Made by a program: the position numbers and the translations under genes. Source: Oscillospiraceae bacterium (GTDB lineage Bacteria; Bacillota; Clostridia; Oscillospirales; Oscillospiraceae). From it: DNA of 59,521 nucleotides. A model generated the notes under the pieces. It was not told the origin of the DNA and searched no databases. It saw only the letters and a list, made by a program, of their open reading frames with translations. The stretch lies in NCBI GenBank assembly GCA_022792555.1, contig JAAWBF010000015.1, positions 1 to 59,521 of the forward strand. The letters run 5' to 3'. Of the stretch, positions 15,737 to 25,222 are shown piece by piece; positions within the stretch are counted from its first letter, which is position 1; every line of letters starts with the position of its first letter.

Positions 15737-17032
15737 ATGAAAAAACTGTCCCGCGTCTTTGTCACGGTTCTGGCTGTAGCGCTGCTGCTGGCCATACCGG
15801 GATGTAGCCCCTCGGATGGAAAAACGCACTTGACCTTCCAGATCTGGGACGTTGCCCAGCGCGAGAGTATGGAGGCCATTTGTGCAGCGTACACAGAGCA
15901 AAACCCTGATGTCGTCATTGAGGTCCAGGTGACGGGCTGGACCGAGTATTGGACCAAATTGGAAGCCGCTGCCGAGAGTAACACCATGCCAGACATCTTC
16001 TGGATGCACACCAACCAGATCTTGTACTACTCTGACTTTGGTATTCTGGCGGACGTGACGGATCTCTATGACGATGTAGAACCCAACTACTATCAAAACC
16101 ATTTTTCTGAGATCTCCATCGGCAACGCCAGCGGCAGTGATGGCCGGCTTTATGGTGTTCCCAAGGACAAGGATAACATCATCCTGGTGTACAACAAGGA
16201 GATGTTTGACGCGGCCGGCCTGTCCTATCCCGATGACGAGTGGACTTGGGACGATCTGATAGCCGCCTCTGAAAAGATCTACGATACCACCGGGAAGTAC
16301 GGCTTCATGGCCTATAACGAAGACCATCTTGGTTACTGGAACTTCGTCTATCAGGCGGGCGGATACATTCTCAACGAGGATAAGACCAAGGCCGGTTTTA
16401 CACAGCCCGCTACGGCCAGGGCCATAGAGTTCTATGTCGGGATGCAGCAAAATGACTGGTGTCCGGATCAGACCTACTTTGCAGAGACTCAGCCCGGCAT
16501 CGCGTTTTTCTCGGAAGTCGGATCTATGTACTTAGAGGGCAACTGGGAGCTGATGAACAAGTCCACCAGCTATCCCAATATGGAGGGCAAATGGGACATC
16601 GCCAAGCTACCCAAATGCCCCGATCCAGAAAGCGGCGACGGCCGGGCTACCATCTCCAACGGCCTGTGCTATGCCACTGCCGCCCGTGGAAAGAATTTGG
16701 AGACGGTGAAAGATGTGCTGAAGTTCTTTGGCACCGAGGAGGCCCAGAATATCGCCAGCTCCTATGGCGCGGCGATCTCGGCTTACAACGGTACAGAAAT
16801 TCCCTACTTTGAGGCCTTTGAGAAGAAAGGCTACGACCTAAACCTCCAGGTAATTGAGGATCAGTTCGAGTACAGCATTCAGTGTGTCAACAACGCCGCC
16901 CGTCCCAAATGGAAGAGCCCCGTCCTGGACGAGCTGAATAAGGCATACAACGGCTCGTCTGACCTGAGCACGGTTCTGGCGAATATGCAGAGAATTGTGG
17001 ATGACGCCACGGCGGCATCCCTGTCAAGATGA
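15737..17032 (+). CDS. Sugar-binding lipoprotein of an ABC importer (family 1)
   Basis: A 431-residue extracellular solute-binding protein. The lipoprotein signal ends L-A-I-P-G-C with Cys23. The mature part has SBP_bac_1 features (LTFQIWDVAQRESMEAI, then a long two-lobed domain with GVPKDKDNIILVYNKEMFDAAG). It delivers an oligosaccharide to the permeases encoded next. The alpha-galactosidase downstream suggests raffinose, stachyose or melibiose as ligand. The start has a GAGGAG site. The stop overlaps an in-frame ATG of the next open frame. Confidence 0.9.
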   Translation: MKKLSRVFVTVLAVALLLAIPGCSPSDGKTHLTFQIWDVAQRESMEAICAAYTEQNPDVVIEVQVTGWTEYWTKLEAAAESNTMPDIFWMHTNQILYYSDFGILADVTDLYDDVEPNYYQNHFSEISIGNASGSDGRLYGVPKDKDNIILVYNKEMFDAAGLSYPDDEWTWDDLIAASEKIYDTTGKYGFMAYNEDHLGYWNFVYQAGGYILNEDKTKAGFTQPATARAIEFYVGMQQNDWCPDQTYFAETQPGIAFFSEVGSMYLEGNWELMNKSTSYPNMEGKWDIAKLPKCPDPESGDGRATISNGLCYATAARGKNLETVKDVLKFFGTEEAQNIASSYGAAISAYNGTEIPYFEAFEKKGYDLNLQVIEDQFEYSIQCVNNAARPKWKSPVLDELNKAYNGSSDLSTVLANMQRIVDDATAASLSR

Positions 17033-17049
17033 GGAAAGGAGGAGGCATT

Positions 17050-17937
17050 GTGAATCAAAAACTGTCCGCTGCGGCGAAACGGGAACAGAATTGGGGCTAT
17101 ATTATGGTGGCCCCCACCATCATCGGACTGATTGTTCTGAACCTGTGGCCCTTTATCCAAACGTTGTACACCAGCTTTTGTGAGCACCTCGGCTTTGGCC
17201 ATTACCGCTTTATCGGCCTGGGCAACTATGCCACCATCTTCCAGAGTTCTGAGTTCTGGAAAGCCACCTGGAACACTATCCTGTTTTGTATTCTGACTGT
17301 GCCGGTGGGACTCTTCCTGTCCCTCCTGGTTGCAATGCTCCTCAACGCCAAGATCAAGGGCAAGGGCGCTTTCCGAACCATCTTCTTCCTGCCTATGGTG
17401 TGCGCCCCTGCCGCCGTTACCATGGTGTGGCGTTGGATCTTCAATGGCGAGTACGGCATCCTCAATCAAGTTTTTGGGACCAACATCAACTGGATTACCG
17501 ACTCCAAATTTGTCATGATCGCCTGTGCCATCGTTGCCATTTGGAGCAACATCGGCTATGATGCGGTCCTCCTGCTCTCCGGTCTCCAGAACATCTCCAA
17601 ATCCTATTATGAGGCCGCTGACATCGACGGTGCCGGGAAGGTCACCCAGTTCCTGCATATCACCCTTCCCATGGTCTCCCCCACCCTGTTTGTGGTCATG
17701 ATCATGCGCCTGATGGCCTCCATCAAGGTCTACGATCTCATCTTTATGATGGTGGAGGAAACAAACCCTGCTGTCACCAGTGTGCAGAGTCTGATGTATC
17801 TGTTCTACCGGGAATCCTTCGTGGCGGGCAGCCGCGGCACCGGCTCTGCCATTGTCATCTGGACCGTCCTTCTGATTGGCCTGATTACTGTGGTTCAGTT
17901 CATCGGCCAGAAGAAGTGGGTCAACTACGACGTGTAA
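17050..17937 (+). CDS. Sugar ABC transporter permease (MalF/UgpA type)
   Basis: A 295-residue membrane subunit with six hydrophobic segments. The cytoplasmic EAA loop reads YYEAADIDGAGKVTQFLHITLPMVSP, the ATPase contact site of this family. I chose GTG 17050, which has AAAGGAGGA at the right spacing; the ATG at 17029 lies inside the preceding stop and lacks a site. It pairs with the permease that begins 12 nt after its stop. Confidence 0.9.
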   Translation: MNQKLSAAAKREQNWGYIMVAPTIIGLIVLNLWPFIQTLYTSFCEHLGFGHYRFIGLGNYATIFQSSEFWKATWNTILFCILTVPVGLFLSLLVAMLLNAKIKGKGAFRTIFFLPMVCAPAAVTMVWRWIFNGEYGILNQVFGTNINWITDSKFVMIACAIVAIWSNIGYDAVLLLSGLQNISKSYYEAADIDGAGKVTQFLHITLPMVSPTLFVVMIMRLMASIKVYDLIFMMVEETNPAVTSVQSLMYLFYRESFVAGSRGTGSAIVIWTVLLIGLITVVQFIGQKKWVNYDV

Positions 17938-17949
17938 GGAGGAATCGGG

Positions 17950-18792
17950 ATGAAAAGCAGTGCTTCCTTGGGCCGGACGAAGGCCCTGACGACCTTCCTC
18001 ACCTATGCCGCCCTGATTATCGGCGCGATCATCATGATTTTCCCCTTTGTTTGGATGATTTTGACCAGCTCCAAGACGGTGCCGGAGAGTATACTGATTC
18101 CTCCCACAATCTTCCCCAAGCAGATCATGCTGGACAACTTCAAGAACGTCATGGCCAATCTGCCCTTTGTAAACCTGTACATCAACACGGCTCTGATGGT
18201 TTTCTTCCGGGTGATCTGCGCGGTGGTATTCAGCTCCATGGCGGGCTACGCCTTTGCCAAGCTGCAATTTAAGGGCAAAAATATCCTCTTTGGAATCGTT
18301 CTGGTGCAGATGTCTCTCCCCAGCCAGATCTTTATTATCCCCCAGTACCAGATGATCGCCAAAATGGGCCTGGCGAATACCATTTTCGCCCTGGTCTTCC
18401 CCGGTCTGGTCAGCGCGTTTGGCACCTTCTTCCTGCGCCAGACCTATATGGGCATCCCCAACGAGATCGGAGAGGCCGCCTATCTGGACGGCTGCAATCA
18501 GTGGCAGACCTTTACTAAGGTCATGTTCCCACTGACCGGCACCTCGGTGGCCGCCCTGACCATCTTCACCGCCGTGTTCGCCTATGGCGATCTGATGTGG
18601 CCCCAAGTGGTCAACTCTGATGTGAAGATGATGACTCTGTCCGCCGGCCTGGCCAATCTCCGCGGCCAGTTTACCACAAACTTCCCCGTTATGATGGCAG
18701 GATCCCTGCTGGCAATGCTCCCGATGGTTATCTTGTATCTGATCTTCCAGCGTCAGTTTATCGAGGGCATCGCCAACACTGGCGGAAAATAA
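17950..18792 (+). CDS. Sugar ABC transporter permease (MalG/UgpE type)
   Basis: A 280-residue membrane subunit with six helices. Its EAA loop is NEIGEAAYLDGCNQWQTFTKVMFPLTG. The N-terminal helix and MILTSSKTVPESI segment are typical of MalG-class permeases. AGGAGG precedes the ATG. It closes the importer operon; a hairpin follows at 18823-18859. Confidence 0.9.
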   Translation: MKSSASLGRTKALTTFLTYAALIIGAIIMIFPFVWMILTSSKTVPESILIPPTIFPKQIMLDNFKNVMANLPFVNLYINTALMVFFRVICAVVFSSMAGYAFAKLQFKGKNILFGIVLVQMSLPSQIFIIPQYQMIAKMGLANTIFALVFPGLVSAFGTFFLRQTYMGIPNEIGEAAYLDGCNQWQTFTKVMFPLTGTSVAALTIFTAVFAYGDLMWPQVVNSDVKMMTLSAGLANLRGQFTTNFPVMMAGSLLAMLPMVILYLIFQRQFIEGIANTGGK

Positions 18793-18822
18793 GCTTCCCT
18801 TCTTTCTTCTCTTTTTTCTTGC

Positions 18823-18859
18823 GACAGCCCCGGCGACCCCAAGGCCGTCCGGGGCTGTC
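18823..18859 (+). terminator. Hairpin after the importer operon
   Basis: GACAGCCCCGG pairs with CCGGGGCTGTC around a 15-nt loop. There is no T-run, so termination would be weak. Downstream bases 18890-18915 hold a fragment resembling one arm of the palindromic repeat at 42885-42964. Confidence 0.5.
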
Positions 18860-19036
18860 AATCTAACTCCATAGGGATCGATAAGGACATCGGCCCCTGC
18901 GTTACAAAACCGGCGGTCCGTATAATTTGAATAACTTTTGACCGGCAGTACATGGTATCTATGTCATAGTTCCTAATTGTGTTTCAGAGAAAAAACGCTT
19001 AAAATTGCGGCGATATCACCTTAGAGGAGGGTCTGT

Positions 19037-21226
19037 ATGATTCTTCAAAATGAAACCACAGGTCTCTTTACCCTGCACACCCGCAATACCACCTATCAGA
19101 TGAAAGTCGGGGACTACCGTGTGCTGCTGCACCTCTACTATGGCCCCAGGCTGGAGGGTGATCTGAGCTACCTAGTCCGGTATGCCGACCGAAGCCACTC
19201 TCCAAATCCCAATGAGGCCGGAGACAATCGGATGTTCTCTCTGGATGTTATGCCCCAGGAGTACTCCACCTGCGGCGTTGGGGACTACCGCCTGCCGTCT
19301 CTGGAGCTGGAGCTCCCCAATGGCAGTCATACTGCTAATCTGCGTTATACAGGCTGTGAAATATGTTCCGGAAAATACGAACTGGAGGGTCTGCCCGCCT
19401 TTTATGCCTCAGAGGACAAGGCAGAGACTCTGGTAATTTTCCTGGAAGACGCCGCCGCCCATGTGGGCGTGGAGCTGTACTACGGCGTGCTGGAGGAGTA
19501 CGATCTCATCACCCGCGCCGTCCGTGTGGTCAACCGGGGAACCGAGCCTGTCTATCTCCAGCAGGCCGCTTCTCTGTGTCTGGAGCTCCAGCGCCCTGAT
19601 CTGGACTTTATCACCTTTGACGGACACCACGCCAGAGAGCGGATTCCCAGCCGCTCTCCTGTGCGTCCTGGTGTCCAGAGTGTCAATAGTAACCGTGGAA
19701 TTTCCAGCCATCAGCACAACCCCTTTGTAGTACTCTGCGAACAGGACGCCAACGAGGACCACGGTGTGTGTTATGGGGCGATGCTCCTCTACAGCGGGAA
19801 TTTTGAGGCGTCGGTAGAGCGCAACCAGCTGGAGGACAGCCGCCTTGTGATGGGGATCCACCCCTACCACTTCCGCTGGAAGCTGGAGCCGGGAGCCGTT
19901 TTTACGACCCCAGAGGCAGCGCTGATCTGTTCTCCTTGCGGCTTTGGACAGATGAGCCAGCAGCTCCACCGGGCCATCCGAACCAATCTGCGCCGGGACC
20001 CCTATGGCCGTACTCGCAAACCGGTGCTGGTAAACAACTGGGAGGCCACCTATTTTGACTTTACTGCTGATCAGCTGGTGGAGATCGCCCGTGAGGCGGC
20101 CGGTCTGGGGATCGAGCTCTTTGTTATGGACGACGGCTGGTTTGGCAATCGAAATGACGACTTCCGGGGGCTGGGGGACTGGTATGTCAACGAGAAAAAA
20201 CTCCCTGGCGGCTTAGGAGCGCTGATTGACCGGATCAAGGGCCTGGGCATGAAGTTCGGCATCTGGGTGGAACCGGAGATGGTCAACGAGGACAGTGACC
20301 TGTACCGGACACATCCAGATTGGATCCTCAATGTGCCAGGCCGGGTCTTCTCCAGAGGACGGGGCCAGTTGGTACTGGACTTCTCACGACAGGATGTGCG
20401 GGACCATATCTACCACGCTCTCACCGAGATCCTCGCCCACGATGTCTCCTATGTCAAGTGGGATATGAACCGCTGTCTCACGGAGGTCTGGTCCGCTCTG
20501 CTGCCCTCTGATCGCCAGGGAGAGGTCTACCACAGGTATGTTCTGGGGGTATATGATCTATTGGAGCGGATCCATCAGGATTATCCCCAGCTGCTGATTG
20601 AGGGCTGCTGCGGCGGCGGCGGCCGGTTTGACGCAGGTATGCTCTACTACACCCCCCAGATCTGGTGCAGCGACAATACTGACGCTGTGGACCGTCTGGG
20701 CATCCAGTACGGGACCTCATTCTGCTATCCGATCTGCGCCATCGGCGCCCATGTGTCCGCTGTCCCCAACGAGCAGAACGGGCGCATGACCCCCATGGAG
20801 ACCCGCGGTGTGGTGGCCATGTCGGGAACCTTCGGCTACGAGCTGGATCTGCGCAGGCTCTCCCAGGCAGAAAAAGAGATTGTCTCCCGCCAGGTGGCCG
20901 AATTTAAAGCCCACGCCGATCTGATCCAATGGGGGGACTACTACCGCCTGACCAGTCCCTTTGACAACACGCCCTATACCGCCTGGGAACAGGTCTCCGA
21001 AGACCGGCGGGAGGCACTGGTTTCTATAGTAACAGGCTCTACCCGCGCGACCCCTCCCTTTTTCATCCTGCGCCTCAAGGGTCTGGACCCTAATCTGACC
21101 TACCGGATTGATGGTGGGGAGACGCTGTACACCGGTGCTATGCTGATGACCGGTGGCTATCCCCTGCCTGTATCCCTGATGATGGGGGACTACCAATCCC
21201 TCCAACTCTATTTGAAGGCGGAATAG
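19037..21226 (+). CDS. Alpha-galactosidase, glycoside hydrolase family 36
   Basis: Cleaves terminal alpha-1,6-galactose from melibiose, raffinose and stachyose. The 729-residue length is standard for GH36. The N-terminal beta-supersandwich is followed by the catalytic barrel. The nucleophile is Asp476 in YVKWDMNR and the acid/base is Asp546 in CSDNTDA. The sugar-binding MDDGWFGNRNDD and LLIEGCCGGGGRFD motifs are also present. No signal peptide is seen, so it acts in the cytoplasm on imported oligosaccharides. GGAGG precedes the start. It lies 244 nt after the importer and is followed by a terminator against the convergent AraC gene. Confidence 0.96.
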   Translation: MILQNETTGLFTLHTRNTTYQMKVGDYRVLLHLYYGPRLEGDLSYLVRYADRSHSPNPNEAGDNRMFSLDVMPQEYSTCGVGDYRLPSLELELPNGSHTANLRYTGCEICSGKYELEGLPAFYASEDKAETLVIFLEDAAAHVGVELYYGVLEEYDLITRAVRVVNRGTEPVYLQQAASLCLELQRPDLDFITFDGHHARERIPSRSPVRPGVQSVNSNRGISSHQHNPFVVLCEQDANEDHGVCYGAMLLYSGNFEASVERNQLEDSRLVMGIHPYHFRWKLEPGAVFTTPEAALICSPCGFGQMSQQLHRAIRTNLRRDPYGRTRKPVLVNNWEATYFDFTADQLVEIAREAAGLGIELFVMDDGWFGNRNDDFRGLGDWYVNEKKLPGGLGALIDRIKGLGMKFGIWVEPEMVNEDSDLYRTHPDWILNVPGRVFSRGRGQLVLDFSRQDVRDHIYHALTEILAHDVSYVKWDMNRCLTEVWSALLPSDRQGEVYHRYVLGVYDLLERIHQDYPQLLIEGCCGGGGRFDAGMLYYTPQIWCSDNTDAVDRLGIQYGTSFCYPICAIGAHVSAVPNEQNGRMTPMETRGVVAMSGTFGYELDLRRLSQAEKEIVSRQVAEFKAHADLIQWGDYYRLTSPFDNTPYTAWEQVSEDRREALVSIVTGSTRATPPFFILRLKGLDPNLTYRIDGGETLYTGAMLMTGGYPLPVSLMMGDYQSLQLYLKAE

Positions 21227-21230
21227 AACA

Positions 21231-21258
21231 TTCCCCCTCCCCATTTGGGGAGGGGGAA
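21231..21258. terminator. Hairpin between alpha-galactosidase and AraC genes
   Basis: TTCCCCCTCCCC pairs with GGGGAGGGGGAA around ATTT. It separates two convergent genes. No T-run follows on either strand. Confidence 0.6.
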
Positions 21259-21270
21259 CGCGTCGCTAAA

Positions 21271-22164
21271 TTATATTTGAGGAGGCAGAACCGTTGCAGC
21301 ACATGCGGGTCGCCCTTCCTCCTGTTTGTGCAGCAGCCGCCACTCCCTGGGGGAGAGGCCATAACGCTTTTTAAAAGCACGGGAGAAGTGGAGCTGATTG
21401 GGGTAGCCGCAGGAGGCCGCAACCTCCCCGATGGGCACACCGCTGGCGGCGAGCTTGTCGGCCGCTTTGGACAGACGCATTCGGATGAGAAATTCCTGGG
21501 GTGGACAGCCGATGCTCTCCTTAAAAAGCTTGCTGAAATAGCTGCGATTGAGCCGGCACACATTGGCCAGGGACTCCACGGTCAGATCCAAATGATAATT
21601 CTGTTCAATATAGGCCACCGCCTCCTGCACATAGAAGTCCCTGAGCGCGTTTCCACGGGTCTCCTGCCGGTTGACAGAAGACTGAATCAGGGCGTCCAAA
21701 AAGAGGAAAAGATGTCCGATCAGATGGAGGGTGGAGGCCTCTGGATGGTCGGCGATGTAGAGCATAAAGTCCCGTACCGCCTCACCCTGGACGGGACTTT
21801 GTGCGTTGTAAATAGGCTGAGAGATACTAAGTCCGGCGCGGTTTAGGGCTTCTGCCGCCCGCAGGCCGTCGAACTCGACCCAGACGTACTTCCAGGGGTG
21901 CGTTTGGTCGGCGCTGTAGGTGTTGACCTGGCCAGGAGAGATAAGAAAGCCCTGGCCGGATTCCAGCTTATAGTGGTGGGTAGCTCCATCTTCGTCGTTA
22001 GAATTGAGTGTGCCGCAGCCAGAGATGATATAGTGAAATAGATAGTGGTTGCGGACAAAGGGACCGAAAGAGTGGAGGGGGGCGCACTGCTCCCAGCCGT
22101 ATTGGTAAAGCCGGAGATCCAGAAAATTGTCATTGGGAAAGATGGAGAAGGTAAAGTCGTCCAT
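21271..22164 (-). CDS. AraC-family regulator (cupin sensor, MelR/RafR type)
   Basis: About 297 residues. The N-terminal half is an AraC cupin domain (LRLYQYGWEQCAPLHSFGP, HYLFHYIISGCGTLN). The C-terminal domain carries two HTH units (LTVESLANVCRLNRSYFSKLFKE and IGEVAASCGYPNQLHFSRAFKKRYG) and ends in G-L-S-P-R-E-W-R. ATG 22164 is chosen because homology starts there; upstream in-frame codons overlap the hairpin region. It converges on the alpha-galactosidase gene and is divergent from the fructokinase-amylosucrase pair, so it may control either. Confidence 0.88.
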   Translation of the reverse strand: MDDFTFSIFPNDNFLDLRLYQYGWEQCAPLHSFGPFVRNHYLFHYIISGCGTLNSNDEDGATHHYKLESGQGFLISPGQVNTYSADQTHPWKYVWVEFDGLRAAEALNRAGLSISQPIYNAQSPVQGEAVRDFMLYIADHPEASTLHLIGHLFLFLDALIQSSVNRQETRGNALRDFYVQEAVAYIEQNYHLDLTVESLANVCRLNRSYFSKLFKESIGCPPQEFLIRMRLSKAADKLAASGVPIGEVAASCGYPNQLHFSRAFKKRYGLSPREWRLLHKQEEGRPACAATVLPPQI

Positions 22165-22237
22165 TCTGCCACACCCTTTCTCATACACAGGTAACCGGTG
22201 CGCCGCTTCCGCACCGCCATTTAGACTACGGCGCATA

Positions 22238-22282
22238 AGCGGCCCTGGGCCGCTTGAAAAAACGCAGACTGCGTTTTTTCAA
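22238..22282. promoter_or_regulatory. Tandem palindromes in the araC-fructokinase divergent region
   Basis: Two adjacent inverted repeats: AAGCGGCC/GGCCGCTT (22238-22256) and a 14-bp arm TTGAAAAAACGCAG with its perfect complement (22254-22282). On the minus strand the second one ends in TTTTTTC, like a terminator, but lies upstream of the AraC gene. It may be an attenuator, an operator, or the end of an unseen short transcript. Confidence 0.5.
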
Positions 22283-22416
22283 CTTTGTTAACAACATTCT
22301 AGGCACAAACGTGCTGTTACGACGGGAAATCACGATCAAAGATGATGGCTGTGTTTATGGCGCGGCTATTATATCACAACAGGCCCGAAAAACCAACAGG
22401 AAAAGGGGAAAATATT

Positions 22417-23403
22417 GTGTTTGATTATGATGTTGTAGCCTTGGGAGAACTTCTAATTGATTTTACTGCCAACGGGTGCAGTCCCCAGGGGAACGGACTC
22501 TTTGAGGCCAATCCGGGCGGGGCGCCCTGCAACGTCCTGGCTATCCTAACCAGGCTGGGCCGGAAAACCGCCTTTTTGGGCAAGGTGGGGGAGGATCTGT
22601 TTGGCCGTCTGCTGAAGGAGGCCATTGAGGGAGTAGGGATTGACAGTGCTGGCCTGGTGCTGGATCCCGCAGCCAAGACTACGCTTGCCTTTGTGCAGAA
22701 CGACGCCGCTGGAGACCGGGAATTCAGCTTCTACCGCAATCCAGGGGCTGATGAGCTTCTGCACGCCGAGGAGCTACCCCGCCAGATTTTGAACCGGACC
22801 CGGATCTTCCACTTTGGCTCCCTCTCCCTGACCCAGGAACCCGCCCGCTCGGCTACCCAAACCGCCGTAGCTGCGGCCAGAGAGGGAGGGGCGCTCATCA
22901 GCTTTGATCCCAACCTGCGGGAGCCCCTATGGGAGGATATGGATGATGCAAAGGCCCAGATGCGCTGGGGCTGTTCAGTGTGCGATGTGATCAAGCTGGC
23001 GGAAGAGGAACTGGCCTTTCTCACCCTTACCGAGACCTTGGATGCCGGTGTGAAAGCCCTGCGCCGGGACTTTCCCAATCTCAAGCTCCTGCTGGTGACC
23101 AGGGGAGCGCTGGGGAGCACGGCCTTTTGGGGTGCGCAGAAGGTCTCGGCTCCAGCTTACCTCCAGGGGAACACAGTGGACACCACCGGCGCGGGTGACA
23201 CCTTTTTTGGCTGCTGCCTGCACCAACTCTTAGACTGCCGCCTGGATCAGCTTGACGAGGACAGGGTGATCCAGATGCTCCGCTTCGCCAACGCAGGAGC
23301 GAGCCTTATCACCACGAAAAAAGGCGCTCTGCGAAGTATGCCGGAGTTAACGGAGATTCAGCACCTGATAACGGAAGGGGAGAAGGGGCATGACCGCATT
23401 TGA
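22417..23403 (+). CDS. PfkB-family carbohydrate kinase, probable fructokinase
   Basis: About 328 residues of the ribokinase/PfkB superfamily. The first signature NPGGAPCNVLAILTRLG lies near residue 30. The second, DTTGAGDTFFGC, contains the catalytic Asp of GAGD. Substrate is most likely fructose, because the overlapping next gene releases fructose from sucrose. I chose GTG 22417 (GGGG/AAAAGG 8 nt upstream, family start FDYDVVALGELLIDF); the longer ATG at 22342 adds 25 residues without homology. The stop overlaps the amylosucrase start by 14 bp. Confidence 0.88.
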   Translation: MFDYDVVALGELLIDFTANGCSPQGNGLFEANPGGAPCNVLAILTRLGRKTAFLGKVGEDLFGRLLKEAIEGVGIDSAGLVLDPAAKTTLAFVQNDAAGDREFSFYRNPGADELLHAEELPRQILNRTRIFHFGSLSLTQEPARSATQTAVAAAREGGALISFDPNLREPLWEDMDDAKAQMRWGCSVCDVIKLAEEELAFLTLTETLDAGVKALRRDFPNLKLLLVTRGALGSTAFWGAQKVSAPAYLQGNTVDTTGAGDTFFGCCLHQLLDCRLDQLDEDRVIQMLRFANAGASLITTKKGALRSMPELTEIQHLITEGEKGHDRI

Positions 23404-25222
23404 CCGCCGTCTGGCCGCCCGGCGGGATGAGCTGGAGTGGCTGTATATGGAACTGTACGACGACCGGGCCCGCCTGAACGAGTTAGAGGATATGATGCAG
23501 GGGGCCTATGATACCAGGAGTATGTCTCTCAAGCGGATGGATGGCCGCCGGGAGAAGAATCCGGACTGGTTTCGGGCAGGGAACATGCTGGGGGTCACTA
23601 TGTATACCGACCTGTTCGCCGGGGATCTCAAGGGCCTGGAGGGCAGGCTGGACTATCTGGCAGAGCAGGGGATCACTTATCTGCACCTAATGCCCCTGCT
23701 AAAGATGCCCCACCCAGATAATGATGGGGGGTACGCGGTAGAGGACTTCAACCAGGTGGACCCCGCCCTGGGGACCAATGAGGACCTCAGCCGCCTGACC
23801 GCCGCGATGCGCCGCCGGGGAATGAGCCTGTGTCTGGACTTTGTGATCAACCACACAGCGGACACCCACCCCTGGGCTAAAAAGGCCAAAGCTGGAGACC
23901 AAGCCTATCAGGACCGCTATCTCTGCTTCGACACCCCGGATATCCCCAGGGAGATGGAAAAAACTATTCCCGACGTCTTCCCGGCCACCGCGCCTGGCAG
24001 TTTCCTCTACCAGGCGGAGATGAAAAAGTATGTCTGCTCTTCGTTCCATCCCTACCAGTGGGATTTGAACTACCGTAATCCGGCAGTCTTTCACGACATG
24101 ACCGCCAGCATGCTCCGCCTGGCCAATCTGGGAGTGGAGGTGCTGCGGGTTGATGCTGTCCCCTACCTCTGGAAGGAACTGGGCACCACCTGCCGCAACC
24201 TTCCCCAGGTACACTCCATTATGCGCATTATCCGCCTGATGGTGGAGATTGTCTGCCCCAGCGTCATTCTGAAGGGAGAGGTAGTTATGCCGCCGTGGGA
24301 GCTGGCGCCCTACTTCGGTACAGCGGAGCACCCGGAATGTCATCTCCTCTACAATGCCTCCACTATGGCCACCCAATGGAGCGCTCTGGCTTCAGGAGAT
24401 ATCCGCCAGCTCAAACGCCAGCTGGATGATCTCCACAGTCTCCCTGCCCACTGCTGTTTTGTCAACTACCTGCGCTGTCATGATGACATTGGCTGGGGTT
24501 TAAATGAGGATTTTGGAAGGACCATCGGTATGGACCCCCTGGCCCATAAAAAATACCTCTATGAATTTTTCGAGGGAAGCTTCCCCGGCAGCTTTGCCAG
24601 GGGGGAACGGTACAACTACGACCCCATCACCCAGGATGCCCGGACCTGCGGAACCACCGCCAGCCTGTGCGGCATTGAAAAGGGGCTCTATGAGGGGGAT
24701 GAGGCCCAGATTGCCCTGGGTATCCAGCGGGATCTGATGATGCACGCTGCGATGATGTCTATGGATGGCTTTCCTATGCTCTCCAGTGGAGATGAGATCG
24801 GTCAGCTCAATGGCTATGGCTACCGAGAGGACCCAGTACGCAGGGAGGACAGCCGCAATCTGCACCGCACCCCTTTTGACTGGGAGAAGGCTGCCCTGCG
24901 TACCCGGCAAGGGAGCGTCCAACAGCGGATCTGGGACGGGTTGAGACAGCTGGAGTCCCTGCGAAAGGAGGAGCCATGCTTTGCCGCCGGCACGGCGGTC
25001 TCCACCTGGGACACCCATAACGACCATGTTCTGGCTCTGGTGCGCCGGTCTGGTGAAGAGCGCCTGGTGTGTCTGTTCAATTTTTCCGGGGAATCCCAGC
25101 CTATCAGCCTAGACGCCCTGGAAGGGACCTATCTAGATCTAATCGCCGGAGAGAAAACCTCCGCTATTCCCGGCATACTGGCGCCCTACCAGTACTGCCT
25201 GTGCCGCCGTCAGCTCCCATAA
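23390..25222 (+). CDS. Amylosucrase (GH13 subfamily 4-like)
   Basis: Transfers the glucose of sucrose onto an alpha-1,4-glucan and frees fructose. Length (610 residues) and layout match amylosucrase: an N-terminal helical domain, then TYLHLMPLLKMP, DGGYAV, NHTADTHPWA and YQWDLNYRNP. The likely nucleophile is Asp255 (LRVDAVPYLWK), the acid/base Glu297 (ILKGEVV), and the third acid Asp365 (RCHDDIGW). The 42-residue distance between the first two equals that in Neisseria polysaccharea amylosucrase (286 and 328, from memory). Sucrose phosphorylases are shorter and lack the helical domain. It is translationally coupled to fructokinase. A hydrolase-like variant cannot be excluded. Confidence 0.9.
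   Translation: MTAFDRRLAARRDELEWLYMELYDDRARLNELEDMMQGAYDTRSMSLKRMDGRREKNPDWFRAGNMLGVTMYTDLFAGDLKGLEGRLDYLAEQGITYLHLMPLLKMPHPDNDGGYAVEDFNQVDPALGTNEDLSRLTAAMRRRGMSLCLDFVINHTADTHPWAKKAKAGDQAYQDRYLCFDTPDIPREMEKTIPDVFPATAPGSFLYQAEMKKYVCSSFHPYQWDLNYRNPAVFHDMTASMLRLANLGVEVLRVDAVPYLWKELGTTCRNLPQVHSIMRIIRLMVEIVCPSVILKGEVVMPPWELAPYFGTAEHPECHLLYNASTMATQWSALASGDIRQLKRQLDDLHSLPAHCCFVNYLRCHDDIGWGLNEDFGRTIGMDPLAHKKYLYEFFEGSFPGSFARGERYNYDPITQDARTCGTTASLCGIEKGLYEGDEAQIALGIQRDLMMHAAMMSMDGFPMLSSGDEIGQLNGYGYREDPVRREDSRNLHRTPFDWEKAALRTRQGSVQQRIWDGLRQLESLRKEEPCFAAGTAVSTWDTHNDHVLALVRRSGEERLVCLFNFSGESQPISLDALEGTYLDLIAGEKTSAIPGILAPYQYCLCRRQLP

Noticed and set aside
16879-18861. Open frame of 660 codons on the minus strand opposite the sugar permeases
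   Set aside because: It is antisense to two well-supported permease genes and has a His/Gln/Asp-rich composition unlike a real protein.
23390-25222. Sucrose phosphorylase as the product of this gene
   Set aside because: The protein is about 120 residues longer than that family, has the N-terminal helical domain, and matches the amylosucrase motif order and spacing.
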